Below are positions 20,817-29,147 of a stretch of 64,000 bases of DNA, in pieces. The notes beneath the pieces are model-generated. The model made no database searches. It had not been told where the DNA came from and saw only the letters and a list, made by a program, of their open reading frames with translations. Source of the stretch: Palsa-504 sp963767565 (GTDB lineage: Bacteria > Actinomycetota > Actinomycetes > Streptosporangiales > Streptosporangiaceae); NCBI GenBank assembly GCA_963767565.1, contig CAVYEG010000003.1, positions 62,001 through 126,000 of the forward strand. The letters run 5' to 3'. Position numbers and translations under genes: made by a program. Within the stretch, counting starts at the first letter, position 1. Every line of letters begins with the position of its first letter.

Positions 20817-21886
20817 CTGACGAGGCCAGCGCGATGAAGGAGGCTGACGGCGAGGAGATCGTGGCCGGAGCCGGGGAAGGCGCCGCAGGGGGGGCCGAGG
20901 AGGAGGGGGCCGCGGGCGGGGGCGAGGAGCCGCTGCGGGTCAGCACGCTGGAGCTGTTCTTCGATCTGGTCTTCGTGTTTGCCATCACCCAGCTGACCGG
21001 GGTGCTGGCCCGGGACCTGACGCTGGCCAGCGCGGCCCGGGTGCTGCTCATCTTCGGCGTGCTGTGGTGGATGTACGGCGGCTACGTCTGGCTGTCCAAC
21101 GCCCGGCCTCCGGCCCGGAGCCCGGAACGCCTGCTGCTGCTGTGCGGCATGGCCGGCTTCCTGATCGTGGGCCTGGCCATCCCCGGAGCGTTCGGCCGGG
21201 ACGGCGTGGCGCTGGGCCTGGGCTACCTGCTCCTGGTGGCGGTGCACGGCTGGCTGTACCACCGGGTCAACCGGAACATCCTGCGGGTCGTGCCGTTCAA
21301 CCTGGCCGCGGCGCTGCTGGTCATCGGCGCCGGGCTGGCCGGCGGGGCGGCGGCCTACGGGCTGTGGCTGGCCGCGCTGGCCGTGCTGGTCCTCTCCCCG
21401 CTGATCTTCGGTGTCCGCGGGCGGTTCGCGGTCCGGCCCGATCACTTCGCCGAGCGGCACGGCGCCCTGGTCATCATCGTGTTCGGCGAGTCGGTGGCCG
21501 ACATCGGGATCGGCACCGAAGGCCACGCCATCACCGTCTCGCTGGTCGTCTCGGCCGTGCTGGGGCTGGCGCTGGCCGCCGCGCTGTGGTGGTCGTACTT
21601 CGGCGTGGACGACGACGAGAAGGCCGAACGCGCCCTGCGCCGGGCCGATCCCCCGGCCCGGCCCGCGCTCGCCCTGGCCGCCTTCTTCTACGCCTACATC
21701 CCGATCCTGCTCGGCATCGTCACCGTGGCCGCCGCCCTCAAGCGGGCCATCGGCCAGGCCGGCGCGACGCTGGCCGTCTCGGCGGTGGGCGTGACGATCA
21801 GCGTGGCGGCCGAGATCGCGCTGCTGGCCCTGATCGTGGCCGCGGCACTGGTGAACCGGTGGCGCCCGGATAGCGTGAAGGCATGA
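20813..21886 (+). CDS. LtrA-type (low temperature requirement) membrane protein
   Basis: Polytopic membrane protein of 357 residues. After an acidic Gly/Glu-rich N terminus (about 1-40) the family signature ELFFDLVFVFAITQLTGVLA appears, followed by roughly eight further hydrophobic helices. A second signature, ERHGALVIIVFGESVADIG, contains the conserved Glu of the LtrA superfamily. GTG 20813 overlaps the purD stop; ATG 20834 is an alternative. The stop overlaps purB's ATG (ATGA). The function of LtrA proteins is unproven; its place inside a purine gene string may only reflect co-transcription. Confidence 0.85.
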   Translation: MTDEASAMKEADGEEIVAGAGEGAAGGAEEEGAAGGGEEPLRVSTLELFFDLVFVFAITQLTGVLARDLTLASAARVLLIFGVLWWMYGGYVWLSNARPPARSPERLLLLCGMAGFLIVGLAIPGAFGRDGVALGLGYLLLVAVHGWLYHRVNRNILRVVPFNLAAALLVIGAGLAGGAAAYGLWLAALAVLVLSPLIFGVRGRFAVRPDHFAERHGALVIIVFGESVADIGIGTEGHAITVSLVVSAVLGLALAAALWWSYFGVDDDEKAERALRRADPPARPALALAAFFYAYIPILLGIVTVAAALKRAIGQAGATLAVSAVGVTISVAAEIALLALIVAAALVNRWRPDSVKA

Positions 21887-23190
21887 TCGAGCGGTACACG
21901 CTGCCCGAGATGGGGCGGGTCTGGAGCGAAGCGCACAAGTACGAGCTGTGGTGCCGGGTCGAGCGCCTCGTCCTGGAGGCGCAGGCCCGGGCGGGCACGG
22001 TGCCTGCGGACAGCGTGGAGCCGGTTCGTTCGGCCCCTGCTCCCACCCCCGAGGCGGTAGCCGCGGTGGAGGCCGTCACCGACCACGACGTGATCGCCTT
22101 CCTGACCGCCTGGGCCGATAACACCACCCCCCGCTCGGCCGCCGCCTGGGTGCACTACGGCATGACCTCCTCCGACCTGCTCGACACCGCGCTGGCGGTG
22201 CAGCTGGCCGAGGCCAGCGACCTGCTGATCGCCAAGGCCACCCGGCTGGTGGCGGTGCTGCGGGACCACGCCCTCGCGCACCGGGACACGCTGCGGGCCG
22301 GCCGGACCCACGGCGTGCACGCCGAACCGGACACCTGGGGGCACCGGGTGGCTGACTTCGCCTTCGGCCTGGCCCGCAGCCGGGACCGGATCGCGCGGGC
22401 CCGGGAGGCGGTAGCGGTCGGCAAGCTGTCCGGGCCGGTGGGCAGTTACTCCAACATCGACCCGGCCATCGAGGCCGAGGTCATGCCCGCCCTGGGGCTG
22501 CGGGCCGCGGACGTGGCCAGCCAGGTCGTGATGCGGGACGGCATCGCCGAGTGGGTCAGCGCGCTGGCCGTGGCCGCCACGGTGTGCGAGGCGGTGGCGC
22601 TCGAGGTCAGGCACGGGCAGCGGACCGAGGTGCGGGAGCTGGCCGAGCCGTTCCGTTCGGGCCAGAAGGGTTCCTCGTCCATGCCGCACAAGAAGAACCC
22701 GGTCCGCGCCGAGCGGATCAGCGGGCTGGCCCGGATGGTGCGCGGCTACGTGACGCCGGTGACCGAGGGCATCCCGCTGTGGCACGAGCGGGATATCTCA
22801 CACTCGTCCGCGGAGCGGATCGCGCTGCCCGACGCCGCCATCGCCACCGACTACCTGCTGCACCTGACCACCGGCCTGGTCGAGGGGCTGACCGTCGACG
22901 CGGCCCGGATGCGGGCCAACCTGGACTCGACCGGGGGCCTGATCTACTCCTCGGCCGTGCTGCTGGAGCTGGTCAGCAGCGGCCTGGCCCGGGAGGACGC
23001 GTACGCCCTGGTGCAGGCCGCGGCGATGGATACCTGGAACAGCGGGACGCCGTTCCGCGACACCCTGCGCAAGCATGCGGCGACACGCGGTCAGCAGCTC
23101 GACGAGGCGGCCCTCGAACCGGTCTTCCAGCCGGATCAGTACACGACGCGGCTAGCTCCCGTCTTCGAGCGCCTCGCCCGGCTAAGCTGA
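21883..23190 (+). CDS. purB: Adenylosuccinate lyase
   Basis: Removes fumarate from SAICAR and adenylosuccinate in purine synthesis. The product is 435 residues. The fumarase/aspartase signature is KGSSSMPHKKNPVRAE, with the catalytic Ser loop. The general acid/base His region is RTHGVHAEPDTWGH, and HYGMTSSDLLDTALAVQ is the family's TS motif. The ATG overlaps the preceding stop by 4 bases. Pairs functionally with purA 2.3 kb upstream. Confidence 0.96.
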   Translation: MIERYTLPEMGRVWSEAHKYELWCRVERLVLEAQARAGTVPADSVEPVRSAPAPTPEAVAAVEAVTDHDVIAFLTAWADNTTPRSAAAWVHYGMTSSDLLDTALAVQLAEASDLLIAKATRLVAVLRDHALAHRDTLRAGRTHGVHAEPDTWGHRVADFAFGLARSRDRIARAREAVAVGKLSGPVGSYSNIDPAIEAEVMPALGLRAADVASQVVMRDGIAEWVSALAVAATVCEAVALEVRHGQRTEVRELAEPFRSGQKGSSSMPHKKNPVRAERISGLARMVRGYVTPVTEGIPLWHERDISHSSAERIALPDAAIATDYLLHLTTGLVEGLTVDAARMRANLDSTGGLIYSSAVLLELVSSGLAREDAYALVQAAAMDTWNSGTPFRDTLRKHAATRGQQLDEAALEPVFQPDQYTTRLAPVFERLARLS

Positions 23191-23195
23191 CCCAC

Positions 23196-24467
23196 ATGAC
23201 TCCGGGACCCGAGACGAGCTACCGCGTGCGGGGCGGCGCCCCGCTACACGGCACGGTCTTCATTCAGGGCGCCAAGAACGCCGCCCTGAAGATGATCGCC
23301 GCCTCGCTGCTGACCGCCAACGGCCACACCGTGCTGCGCAACGTGCCGCCCATCGAGGACGTACGCCGGGCCGTCGAGCTGGCCCAGGCGATCGGGGCCC
23401 GGGTCGAGTTTCACGAGCTGGAAAGGACGCTGGTCGTCGACGCGTCCCGGCTGACCAGCCCGGTCCTGCCGGCCGAGATAGCCCGGCGGTTCCGCGGCTC
23501 GGTGCTGTTCGTGCCGGCCCTGCTGCACCGGTTCGGCGAGGCGGTCATCGAGGGCGTCGGCGGCTGCAACCTGGGCAGCAGGAACCTGGACTTCCACTAC
23601 CGGGGCTTCGCCCGGCTCGGCGCGGTGGTCGACGAGGGCGAGACGGTCATCCACATCAAGGCCAGCAAGCTGCAGGGCGCGCACCTGTACCTGGACACGC
23701 CGTCGCACACCGGGACCGAGAACCTGATCATGGCGGCGTCGCTGGCGCCCGGCCGGACCATCATCGACAACACGGCGCAAGAGCCCGAGGTGCTCGACGT
23801 CATCGCGTTCCTGACCAAGATGGGCGCGCGGATCACCGGCGGCGGCACCGGCTTCATCACCGTGCACGGCGTCGAGGAGCTGACCGCGGTCGAGCACACG
23901 GTGATGGCGGACCGGATCGACGCGGGCGTGTTCGCCATGGCCGCGGCCATCACCGGCGGCGAGCTGCACCTGGTCGGGGCGTCGCTCGAGCACTTCGGCG
24001 TGGTCCGCTGGAAGCTGGAGCAGATGGGCGTGGAGTTCGGCAGCAACGGCGCCGTGGTATCGGTGCGGATGGACCGGCCGCCGCGCCCGATCAACGTGAT
24101 CACCAGCCCGTACCCGGGTTTCGCCACCGACCTGCAGTCACCCATCATGGCCCTGGCCTGCCTGGCCGAGGGTGCCTCCTACATCCGCGAGACCATCTTC
24201 GACGGTCGTTACACGCTGGTCGGCGAGCTGAACAAGATGGGGGCCAAGATCGAGTTCGACGGCAGCGCGGCCATCGTGCACGGCCCGACCACCTTCAAGG
24301 GCGCCGAGGTGGTGGCCCACGACCTGCGCGGCGGCATGGCGCTGGTGCTGGCCGGCCTGGCCGCCGAGGGCGAGACGATCATCACGCCCGGCTACCCGAT
24401 CGACCGCGGGCACGCCAGCATCGCCAAGCGCTTCAACGCCCTGGGCGCCGACATCAAGCAGTGCTGA
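23196..24467 (+). CDS. murA: UDP-N-acetylglucosamine 1-carboxyvinyltransferase (MurA family)
   Basis: Transfers enolpyruvate from PEP to UDP-GlcNAc, the first committed step of peptidoglycan synthesis. The product is 423 residues. GAKNAALKMIAASLL contains the N-terminal Lys/Asn substrate residues. GVGGCNLGSRNLDFH holds the catalytic Cys expected for PEP addition. The tail has YPGFATDLQSP and DLRGGMALVLAGLAAEG, as in the family. It begins 6 bases after purB. Actinomycetes often have more than one MurA homologue, so it may be the essential enzyme or a paralogue. Confidence 0.9.
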   Translation: MTPGPETSYRVRGGAPLHGTVFIQGAKNAALKMIAASLLTANGHTVLRNVPPIEDVRRAVELAQAIGARVEFHELERTLVVDASRLTSPVLPAEIARRFRGSVLFVPALLHRFGEAVIEGVGGCNLGSRNLDFHYRGFARLGAVVDEGETVIHIKASKLQGAHLYLDTPSHTGTENLIMAASLAPGRTIIDNTAQEPEVLDVIAFLTKMGARITGGGTGFITVHGVEELTAVEHTVMADRIDAGVFAMAAAITGGELHLVGASLEHFGVVRWKLEQMGVEFGSNGAVVSVRMDRPPRPINVITSPYPGFATDLQSPIMALACLAEGASYIRETIFDGRYTLVGELNKMGAKIEFDGSAAIVHGPTTFKGAEVVAHDLRGGMALVLAGLAAEGETIITPGYPIDRGHASIAKRFNALGADIKQC

Positions 24468-24471
24468 GCCG

Positions 24472-24485
24472 CTAGCCGCGGCTAG
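24472..24485. terminator. Compact palindrome between convergent murA and hisC
   Basis: CTAGCCGCGGCTAG is a perfect 14-bp palindrome spanning the 14-bp space between the two stop codons. It could act as a minimal bidirectional terminator; no T tract is present. Confidence 0.3.
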
Positions 24486-25579
24486 GCCGGGCCGTTGCGG
24501 CTCGGGAAGGCGTGCGCTACGGCCAGGAAGCCGTCGTTGGCTTCGGGGTCGCCGATGCTGATGCGGGCGCCGTCGTCGGCGAACGGGCGGACGGCGATTC
24601 CGGCCTCCTCGCAGGCGGCGGCGAAGTCCATGGTGCGGGGGCCTAGCCGGAGCCAGACGAAGTTGGCCTCGGTGGGCGGGACGGTCCAGCCGTCGGCGAT
24701 CAGCGCCTCACGCACCCGGGTCCGTTCCTTGACGGTGAACTCGACCCGGGCGAGCAACTCGTCCTCCGCGGCCAGCGAGGCGATGGCGGCGGCCTGCGCG
24801 AGGCGGTTGACGGTGAACGGCAGCATGGTGGCGCGGGCGGCCGCCGCCACGGGCTCGTGCGCGATCATGAACCCGGTCCGCAGCCCGGCCAGGCCGTAGG
24901 CCTTGGAGAAGGTGCGCAGCACCGCGACGTTGGGCCGGTGCCGGTACATCTTGATGCCGTCGGGCACCGCCTCGTCCCTGATGTACTCGCGGTAGGCCTC
25001 GTCCAGGACCACCAGGCAGTCGGCGGGCACGCGGTCCAGGAAGGCCTCGAGCTCGCCGGCGTGGACCACGGTGCCGGTCGGGTTGTTCGGATTGCAGACG
25101 AAGATGAGCCGGGTGCGCGGGGTGATCGCGGCCGCCATCGCGTCCAGGTCGTGCGTCTCGTCCTGCAGCGGGACCAGCACCGACTCCGCCGCGGCCAGCG
25201 CGGCCAGCGTCGGGTACGCCTCGAAGGAACGCCACGCGTACATCACCTCGGCGCCGGGCTCGCCGATCGCCTCCAGGAGCTGCTGCGTGACGCCCACCGA
25301 GCCGCACCCGACCGCGACGTGCCGGGCCGGTACGCCGAACCGGTCCGCGATCGCCTGCGTCAGGGCCACCGCGCCGTTGTCCGGGTACCGGTTGACCGTT
25401 CGCGCCTCTTCGGCGATGACCTCTATCACCGAGGGCAGAGGCGCGAACGGGCACTCGTTGGACGAGAGCTTGTGCGACTTTCCTGCGGCGCTGACCGGAG
25501 TCCGGCCCGGCCGGTAAGCGGGAAAGCCGTCAAGCACAGAACGGAAACGTGGTGACGCGCCAGTGATGGGCTCAGTCAT
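24482..25579 (-). CDS. HisC-type aminotransferase (histidinol-phosphate or aromatic amino acid)
   Basis: PLP-dependent fold-type I aminotransferase, 365 residues. KLSSNECPFAPLP is the HisC-family N-terminal motif. VCNPNNPTGT and VVLDEAYREY carry the PLP-pyridine contacts, and LRTFSKAYGLAGLRTGF contains the Schiff-base Lys. GARISIGDPEAN ends the family pattern. No his genes are nearby, and related actinobacterial loci encode a second HisC-like enzyme annotated as phenylalanine/aromatic aminotransferase (pat). The substrate is therefore left open. Confidence 0.88.
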   Translation of the reverse strand: MTEPITGASPRFRSVLDGFPAYRPGRTPVSAAGKSHKLSSNECPFAPLPSVIEVIAEEARTVNRYPDNGAVALTQAIADRFGVPARHVAVGCGSVGVTQQLLEAIGEPGAEVMYAWRSFEAYPTLAALAAAESVLVPLQDETHDLDAMAAAITPRTRLIFVCNPNNPTGTVVHAGELEAFLDRVPADCLVVLDEAYREYIRDEAVPDGIKMYRHRPNVAVLRTFSKAYGLAGLRTGFMIAHEPVAAAARATMLPFTVNRLAQAAAIASLAAEDELLARVEFTVKERTRVREALIADGWTVPPTEANFVWLRLGPRTMDFAAACEEAGIAVRPFADDGARISIGDPEANDGFLAVAHAFPSRNGPA

Positions 25580-25603
25580 GCCACCAGTTTCGCATTACCA
25601 CGG

Positions 25604-26335
25604 TCAAGACTGAGCCAGCGCCTGGCTGGCGTGGGTGAAGGACTCCAGGGCCAGCTGCTTGACGCCCGCCTCGGATGCGTCGGGGCCGACCATGGTGATC
25701 GCGCCGACGAAACCGGCGCCCCGGTAGACAATCGACCACACGTCAACCTCGGCGTAGCCGGCCGCCTTGACGTTCAGTGCCCGCGCCTGGCTGGCTATCC
25801 CGGAAAGAGAGGATTCCCGCACCGAGTAGCTGAACGTCTTGCCGTCCACGGTGGCGCTGTAGTGCTCGCACCCGGCCGGCAGGCTGTCCGCGAGAGCGGA
25901 CGTGGCCAGGTCGGGGCTGGCCGAGACCAGCACCTCGGACACGCCGTCGCGGCCGACCCGGAACGTCACCACGGACGCGGGGGCGTGGGTGAACGACGCC
26001 GAGTTGAACCCGGTCGAGCTGGCGGTGGCGCACTTGGACGGGGTGACCTTCACGCCGTTCATGGTCGACTTGCTGGTCGCCACGTCCGGCAGCGAGCCGT
26101 AGTCGCCGGCTTCGGCGGCCGCGGCAGGCTTCTCCCCGTTGACCTTGTCCAGCAGCGCCGAGCGCAGCTGAGCCGAGGTGTAGGGGACCGGCGCGGCCGA
26201 GGAAGTTCCTGCCGGCGTGCCCGCCGGGGGGGTGGAGCTGGCGGACCCGCCGCCACAGCCAGTGACGGCCGCGGCGCCGATCAAGGCCAACGCGGAAGTG
26301 GCCAGCACGGATCGCTGCCAGTGACGATCGGACAT
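25604..26335 (-). CDS. Secreted lipoprotein, function unknown
   Basis: A 243-residue protein. The signal peptide has basic residues (RHWQR), a hydrophobic core (SVLATSALALIGAAAV) and the lipobox VTGC, so it should be lipidated and anchored outside the membrane. A Ser/Thr/Pro/Gly linker (about 30-50) precedes a globular domain with two conserved-looking Cys (SKCATAS and AGCEHYSA) that may form a disulfide. This layout is typical of actinobacterial sensor-domain-like lipoproteins. Monocistronic; the gap upstream is shared with a divergent permease gene. Confidence 0.75.
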   Translation of the reverse strand: MSDRHWQRSVLATSALALIGAAAVTGCGGGSASSTPPAGTPAGTSSAAPVPYTSAQLRSALLDKVNGEKPAAAAEAGDYGSLPDVATSKSTMNGVKVTPSKCATASSTGFNSASFTHAPASVVTFRVGRDGVSEVLVSASPDLATSALADSLPAGCEHYSATVDGKTFSYSVRESSLSGIASQARALNVKAAGYAEVDVWSIVYRGAGFVGAITMVGPDASEAGVKQLALESFTHASQALAQS

Positions 26336-26725
26336 GGATAAACCCTTCTAACGCTCCGAAATTATCTAGCTTCGAAGCGTGAGAATAGTCTACGTCCAGT
26401 GATCGCTAAGGGACTTTGGGTAAACAAGTCAGCTGGCCTTGTTTATTACTCAATGTATTCAACTGAGAGGGCGGCGTGGCCCGCGCGGCGCCCCTCCCGG
26501 CGGGCGCGGCGGCCCTCCCGGCGGGCGCGGCGGCCGCCCGGCGGTGCCTGGCGATACGGCAGGGCCGCTCGTGGGTAAGGGCCAGGCTACGGGGTAGTCC
26601 TTCCCGGGTAGGCCACGATGACCCGCAAGCTCGTCGCGCCGAGGCCGTCGGTTACGTCGGCCCGGCCCGAGGTGGTATGAAGGCTCTGGCGCCCCAAAAC
26701 AGCACGACCCAGACGAAAGGCGCAG
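26336..26725. other. Divergent intergenic region, lipoprotein / permease
   Basis: A 390-bp gap with an AT-richer first half and a GC-rich second half. It contains a near-palindrome at about 26351-26382 (CGCTCCGAA / TTCGAAGCG), a perfect operator-like palindrome at 26421-26445, and two copies of a 21-bp direct repeat (26492-26512, 26513-26533). No riboswitch class is recognised. Confidence 0.5.
26421..26445. promoter_or_regulatory. Perfect operator-like palindrome
   Basis: TAAACAAG-N9-CTTGTTTA has perfect 8-bp arms and is unusually AT-rich for this genome. It has no T tract, so a dimeric regulator site is likelier than a terminator. It could serve either divergent gene. Confidence 0.5.
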
Positions 26726-29140
26726 ATGGTGGCCACGCGTAAGGCAGCAGCCCTGCTGGAGAGAACCGGCGGCCTGCCCGATACCTTCTGGTACTCGACC
26801 AAACGCAGGTTTCTCGGGCCGCCTCTGGTCAACCAGGATCTGGGCGAGCAGCGGCTGTCCAAGCCGCTGGCGCTCGGCGTGCTGTCCCCGGACGGGATCT
26901 CCTCATCGGCCTACGGCACCGAGGAGATCCTCATCGTGCTGGTGCCCGCGATGGGCGTGGCCGCGTTCAGCCTGATCCTGCCCATGACGCTGGTCATCTT
27001 GTTTGTCATGGTGCTCGTGCTGCTCTCCTATCGCGAGATCGTGATGGTCTACATCAGGCCGGGCGGCTCGTACGTGGTGGCCCGGGAGAACTTCGGGCCG
27101 CGCATCGCCCAGGTCTGCGCGGTCGCGCTGCTCATCGACTACGTGGTGACCGTGGCGGTCCAGATCGCGGCGGGGACCGCCGCGGTGGCCTCCGCCTTCC
27201 CCGGGATCGGCCCCTACAAGCTCGAGATCTGCGTCGGCGTGGTCCTGCTCATGTGCTTCGGGAACCTGCGCGGCCTCAAGGAGGCGGGCCGGTCCTTTGC
27301 CGTGCCGACCTACCTGTTCGCGGGCTCGGTCATCTTGATGATCATCGTCGGGCTGATCCGCGAGATGCTGGGGAAGCTGAAGCCCGTCGACCCGCACGCG
27401 CTGCACGGTACCTACGCTCTCGGCTCCGGCTCGGCCGGGCTGATCACCGGCGTGATGATCTTCACCTTGCTCCGCGCGTTCGCCAACGGCGGCGCGTCGC
27501 TGACCGGCATCGAGGCGGTCTCGGACGCCGTGGGCGCGTTCCGGCCGCCCGAGGGCCGGAACGCGCGCCAGGTGCTCATGGCCGAGGGCGCGATCCTCGG
27601 CACCCTGGTGGCGGGCATCTCCTGGCTGGCGCACGCCACGCACGCCACGCCGTACAAGCTCGGCTACCCGACCGTGCTGGCCCAGGAGGCCCAGCTCGTG
27701 TTCGGGCATACCTTCGTGGGGCAGGCTCTTTTCTACCTGGTCCAGGCGGCGACCATGCTCATCTTGTACACCGGCGGCAACACCAGCTTCAACGGGTTCC
27801 CGTTCCTGACCAGCTACGTGGCGGGCGATTCGTTCCTGCCCCGGTGGCTGCTCAAGCGCGGGCACCGGCTGGTGTTCTCCAACGCCATCATCCTGCTGAC
27901 CATCACGTCCGCGGCGCTGCTGATCATCAAGGACGCGGACGTCAACAACCTGGTCCCGCTGTACGCCATCGGCGTGTTCACCGCCTTCTCGATGGCGGGC
28001 TTCGGCATGGCCAAGTACCACAGCAGGCACCGGACGCCGGGCTGGCGGCGCCGGATGATCATCAACTCCTCGGCCGGCGTGATGACCCTGATCGTGGTCG
28101 GCATCTTCGCGGTCGTGAAGTTCCTCGAGGGCGCCTGGGTGGTCGTCGTCCTGTTCGTCGTCCTGGTCCCGGCGCTGATCAGGATTAACCGCGGGTACGC
28201 GGCCGAGACCGAGGTGCTCGAGACGATCAGCGAGAGCCAGCCGCCGCCGGCGCCGCACTACAGCCGCCGCACCGTGTTCGTCTTCGTGGACGGCTTCGAC
28301 CTGGCTACGCTGGCCGCGCTGCGCTACGCGCGGAGCCTGCGGCCCACCAGCCTCCGGGCGGTGCACTTCGTCATCGACAACGTCCAGGCCGACAAGCTCC
28401 GGCAGAAGTGGACCCGGGCCGACCGGGGCGTTCCGCTGGACTTCATCGACGTGGCCGACCGCCGGCTGACCCGGGCCGCGGCCGAACTGGTCGAGCAGGA
28501 GACCGCCGACCCCGAGACGCACGTGACCGTGGTGCTGCCCCGGCGCAGCTACTCCGCGCTGCTCGGCCGGCTGCTGCACGACCGGACCGCGGACAAGATC
28601 GCCGCGGTAGTGAGCCGGCTCCCGCGCTCGGCGGCCACCATCGTGCCCTACGACGTGGAGAGCCGGGTCCGGGTGCTGCAGGAACGCCAGGCCGCGAAGA
28701 TCGCTTCCGCAGAGCCCGACCAGGCGATCAGGTCCGGTGAGGCGCAGGTGGCGGCCAAGCACAGCATCGACGGCGGGGCGGCTGCGGCCAAGGCCGCGGA
28801 TCCGGCCCGCAAGAACGGCCGGCGCGCACGCGTGGACGCCGACGCGGCACCGCCGGCCCCCGGCATCACGTCCATCGGCTCGCTGACCAAGCCGGGCCGG
28901 GCCACCGTGGAGGGCCGGGTCCGCGTGGTGGAGATCAAGCCGGTCGAGCGGAACTCGGTCCTGGCCTGCGAGATATCCGACGGGACCGGCCAGCTCACCG
29001 CGCTGTTCTACGGCCGCTCGCACATCCCGGGCATCGTCTGCGGCGCCCGGGTCCGGTTCCGCGGATCCGTCGGCATCCGGGCCGACGGCCACCCGGTCAT
29101 GACCAATCCCGCCTACGAACTGCTCTTCCCGGCGGTGTGA
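26726..29140 (+). CDS. APC-superfamily permease (KimA-like) with USP-like and OB-fold C-terminal domains
   Basis: An 804-residue transporter. Residues about 40-480 form roughly twelve helices of the APC fold (GISSSAYGTEEILIVLVPA, GGSYVVARENFGPR, NGGASLTGIEAVSDAV), resembling bacterial KimA-type potassium transporters. Residues about 510-655 form a USP-like cytosolic domain (TVFVFVDGFDLATLAALRYA). A disordered Ala/Lys linker leads to a C-terminal OB fold (about 712-804: VEGRVRVVEIKP, DGTGQLTALFYGR, NPAYELLFP). In many actinobacteria I recall the OB protein as a separate small gene near such permeases, so this is a fusion. A paralogue lies tail-to-tail 7 bp away. Potassium specificity is inferred. 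Confidence 0.8.
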   Translation: MVATRKAAALLERTGGLPDTFWYSTKRRFLGPPLVNQDLGEQRLSKPLALGVLSPDGISSSAYGTEEILIVLVPAMGVAAFSLILPMTLVILFVMVLVLLSYREIVMVYIRPGGSYVVARENFGPRIAQVCAVALLIDYVVTVAVQIAAGTAAVASAFPGIGPYKLEICVGVVLLMCFGNLRGLKEAGRSFAVPTYLFAGSVILMIIVGLIREMLGKLKPVDPHALHGTYALGSGSAGLITGVMIFTLLRAFANGGASLTGIEAVSDAVGAFRPPEGRNARQVLMAEGAILGTLVAGISWLAHATHATPYKLGYPTVLAQEAQLVFGHTFVGQALFYLVQAATMLILYTGGNTSFNGFPFLTSYVAGDSFLPRWLLKRGHRLVFSNAIILLTITSAALLIIKDADVNNLVPLYAIGVFTAFSMAGFGMAKYHSRHRTPGWRRRMIINSSAGVMTLIVVGIFAVVKFLEGAWVVVVLFVVLVPALIRINRGYAAETEVLETISESQPPPAPHYSRRTVFVFVDGFDLATLAALRYARSLRPTSLRAVHFVIDNVQADKLRQKWTRADRGVPLDFIDVADRRLTRAAAELVEQETADPETHVTVVLPRRSYSALLGRLLHDRTADKIAAVVSRLPRSAATIVPYDVESRVRVLQERQAAKIASAEPDQAIRSGEAQVAAKHSIDGGAAAAKAADPARKNGRRARVDADAAPPAPGITSIGSLTKPGRATVEGRVRVVEIKPVERNSVLACEISDGTGQLTALFYGRSHIPGIVCGARVRFRGSVGIRADGHPVMTNPAYELLFPAV

Positions 29141-29147
29141 GGCCCGT

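Noticed and set aside
26336..26725. ydaO-type c-di-AMP riboswitch before the permease
   Set aside because: The region is suggestive by context, but I cannot find the conserved riboswitch core sequences.
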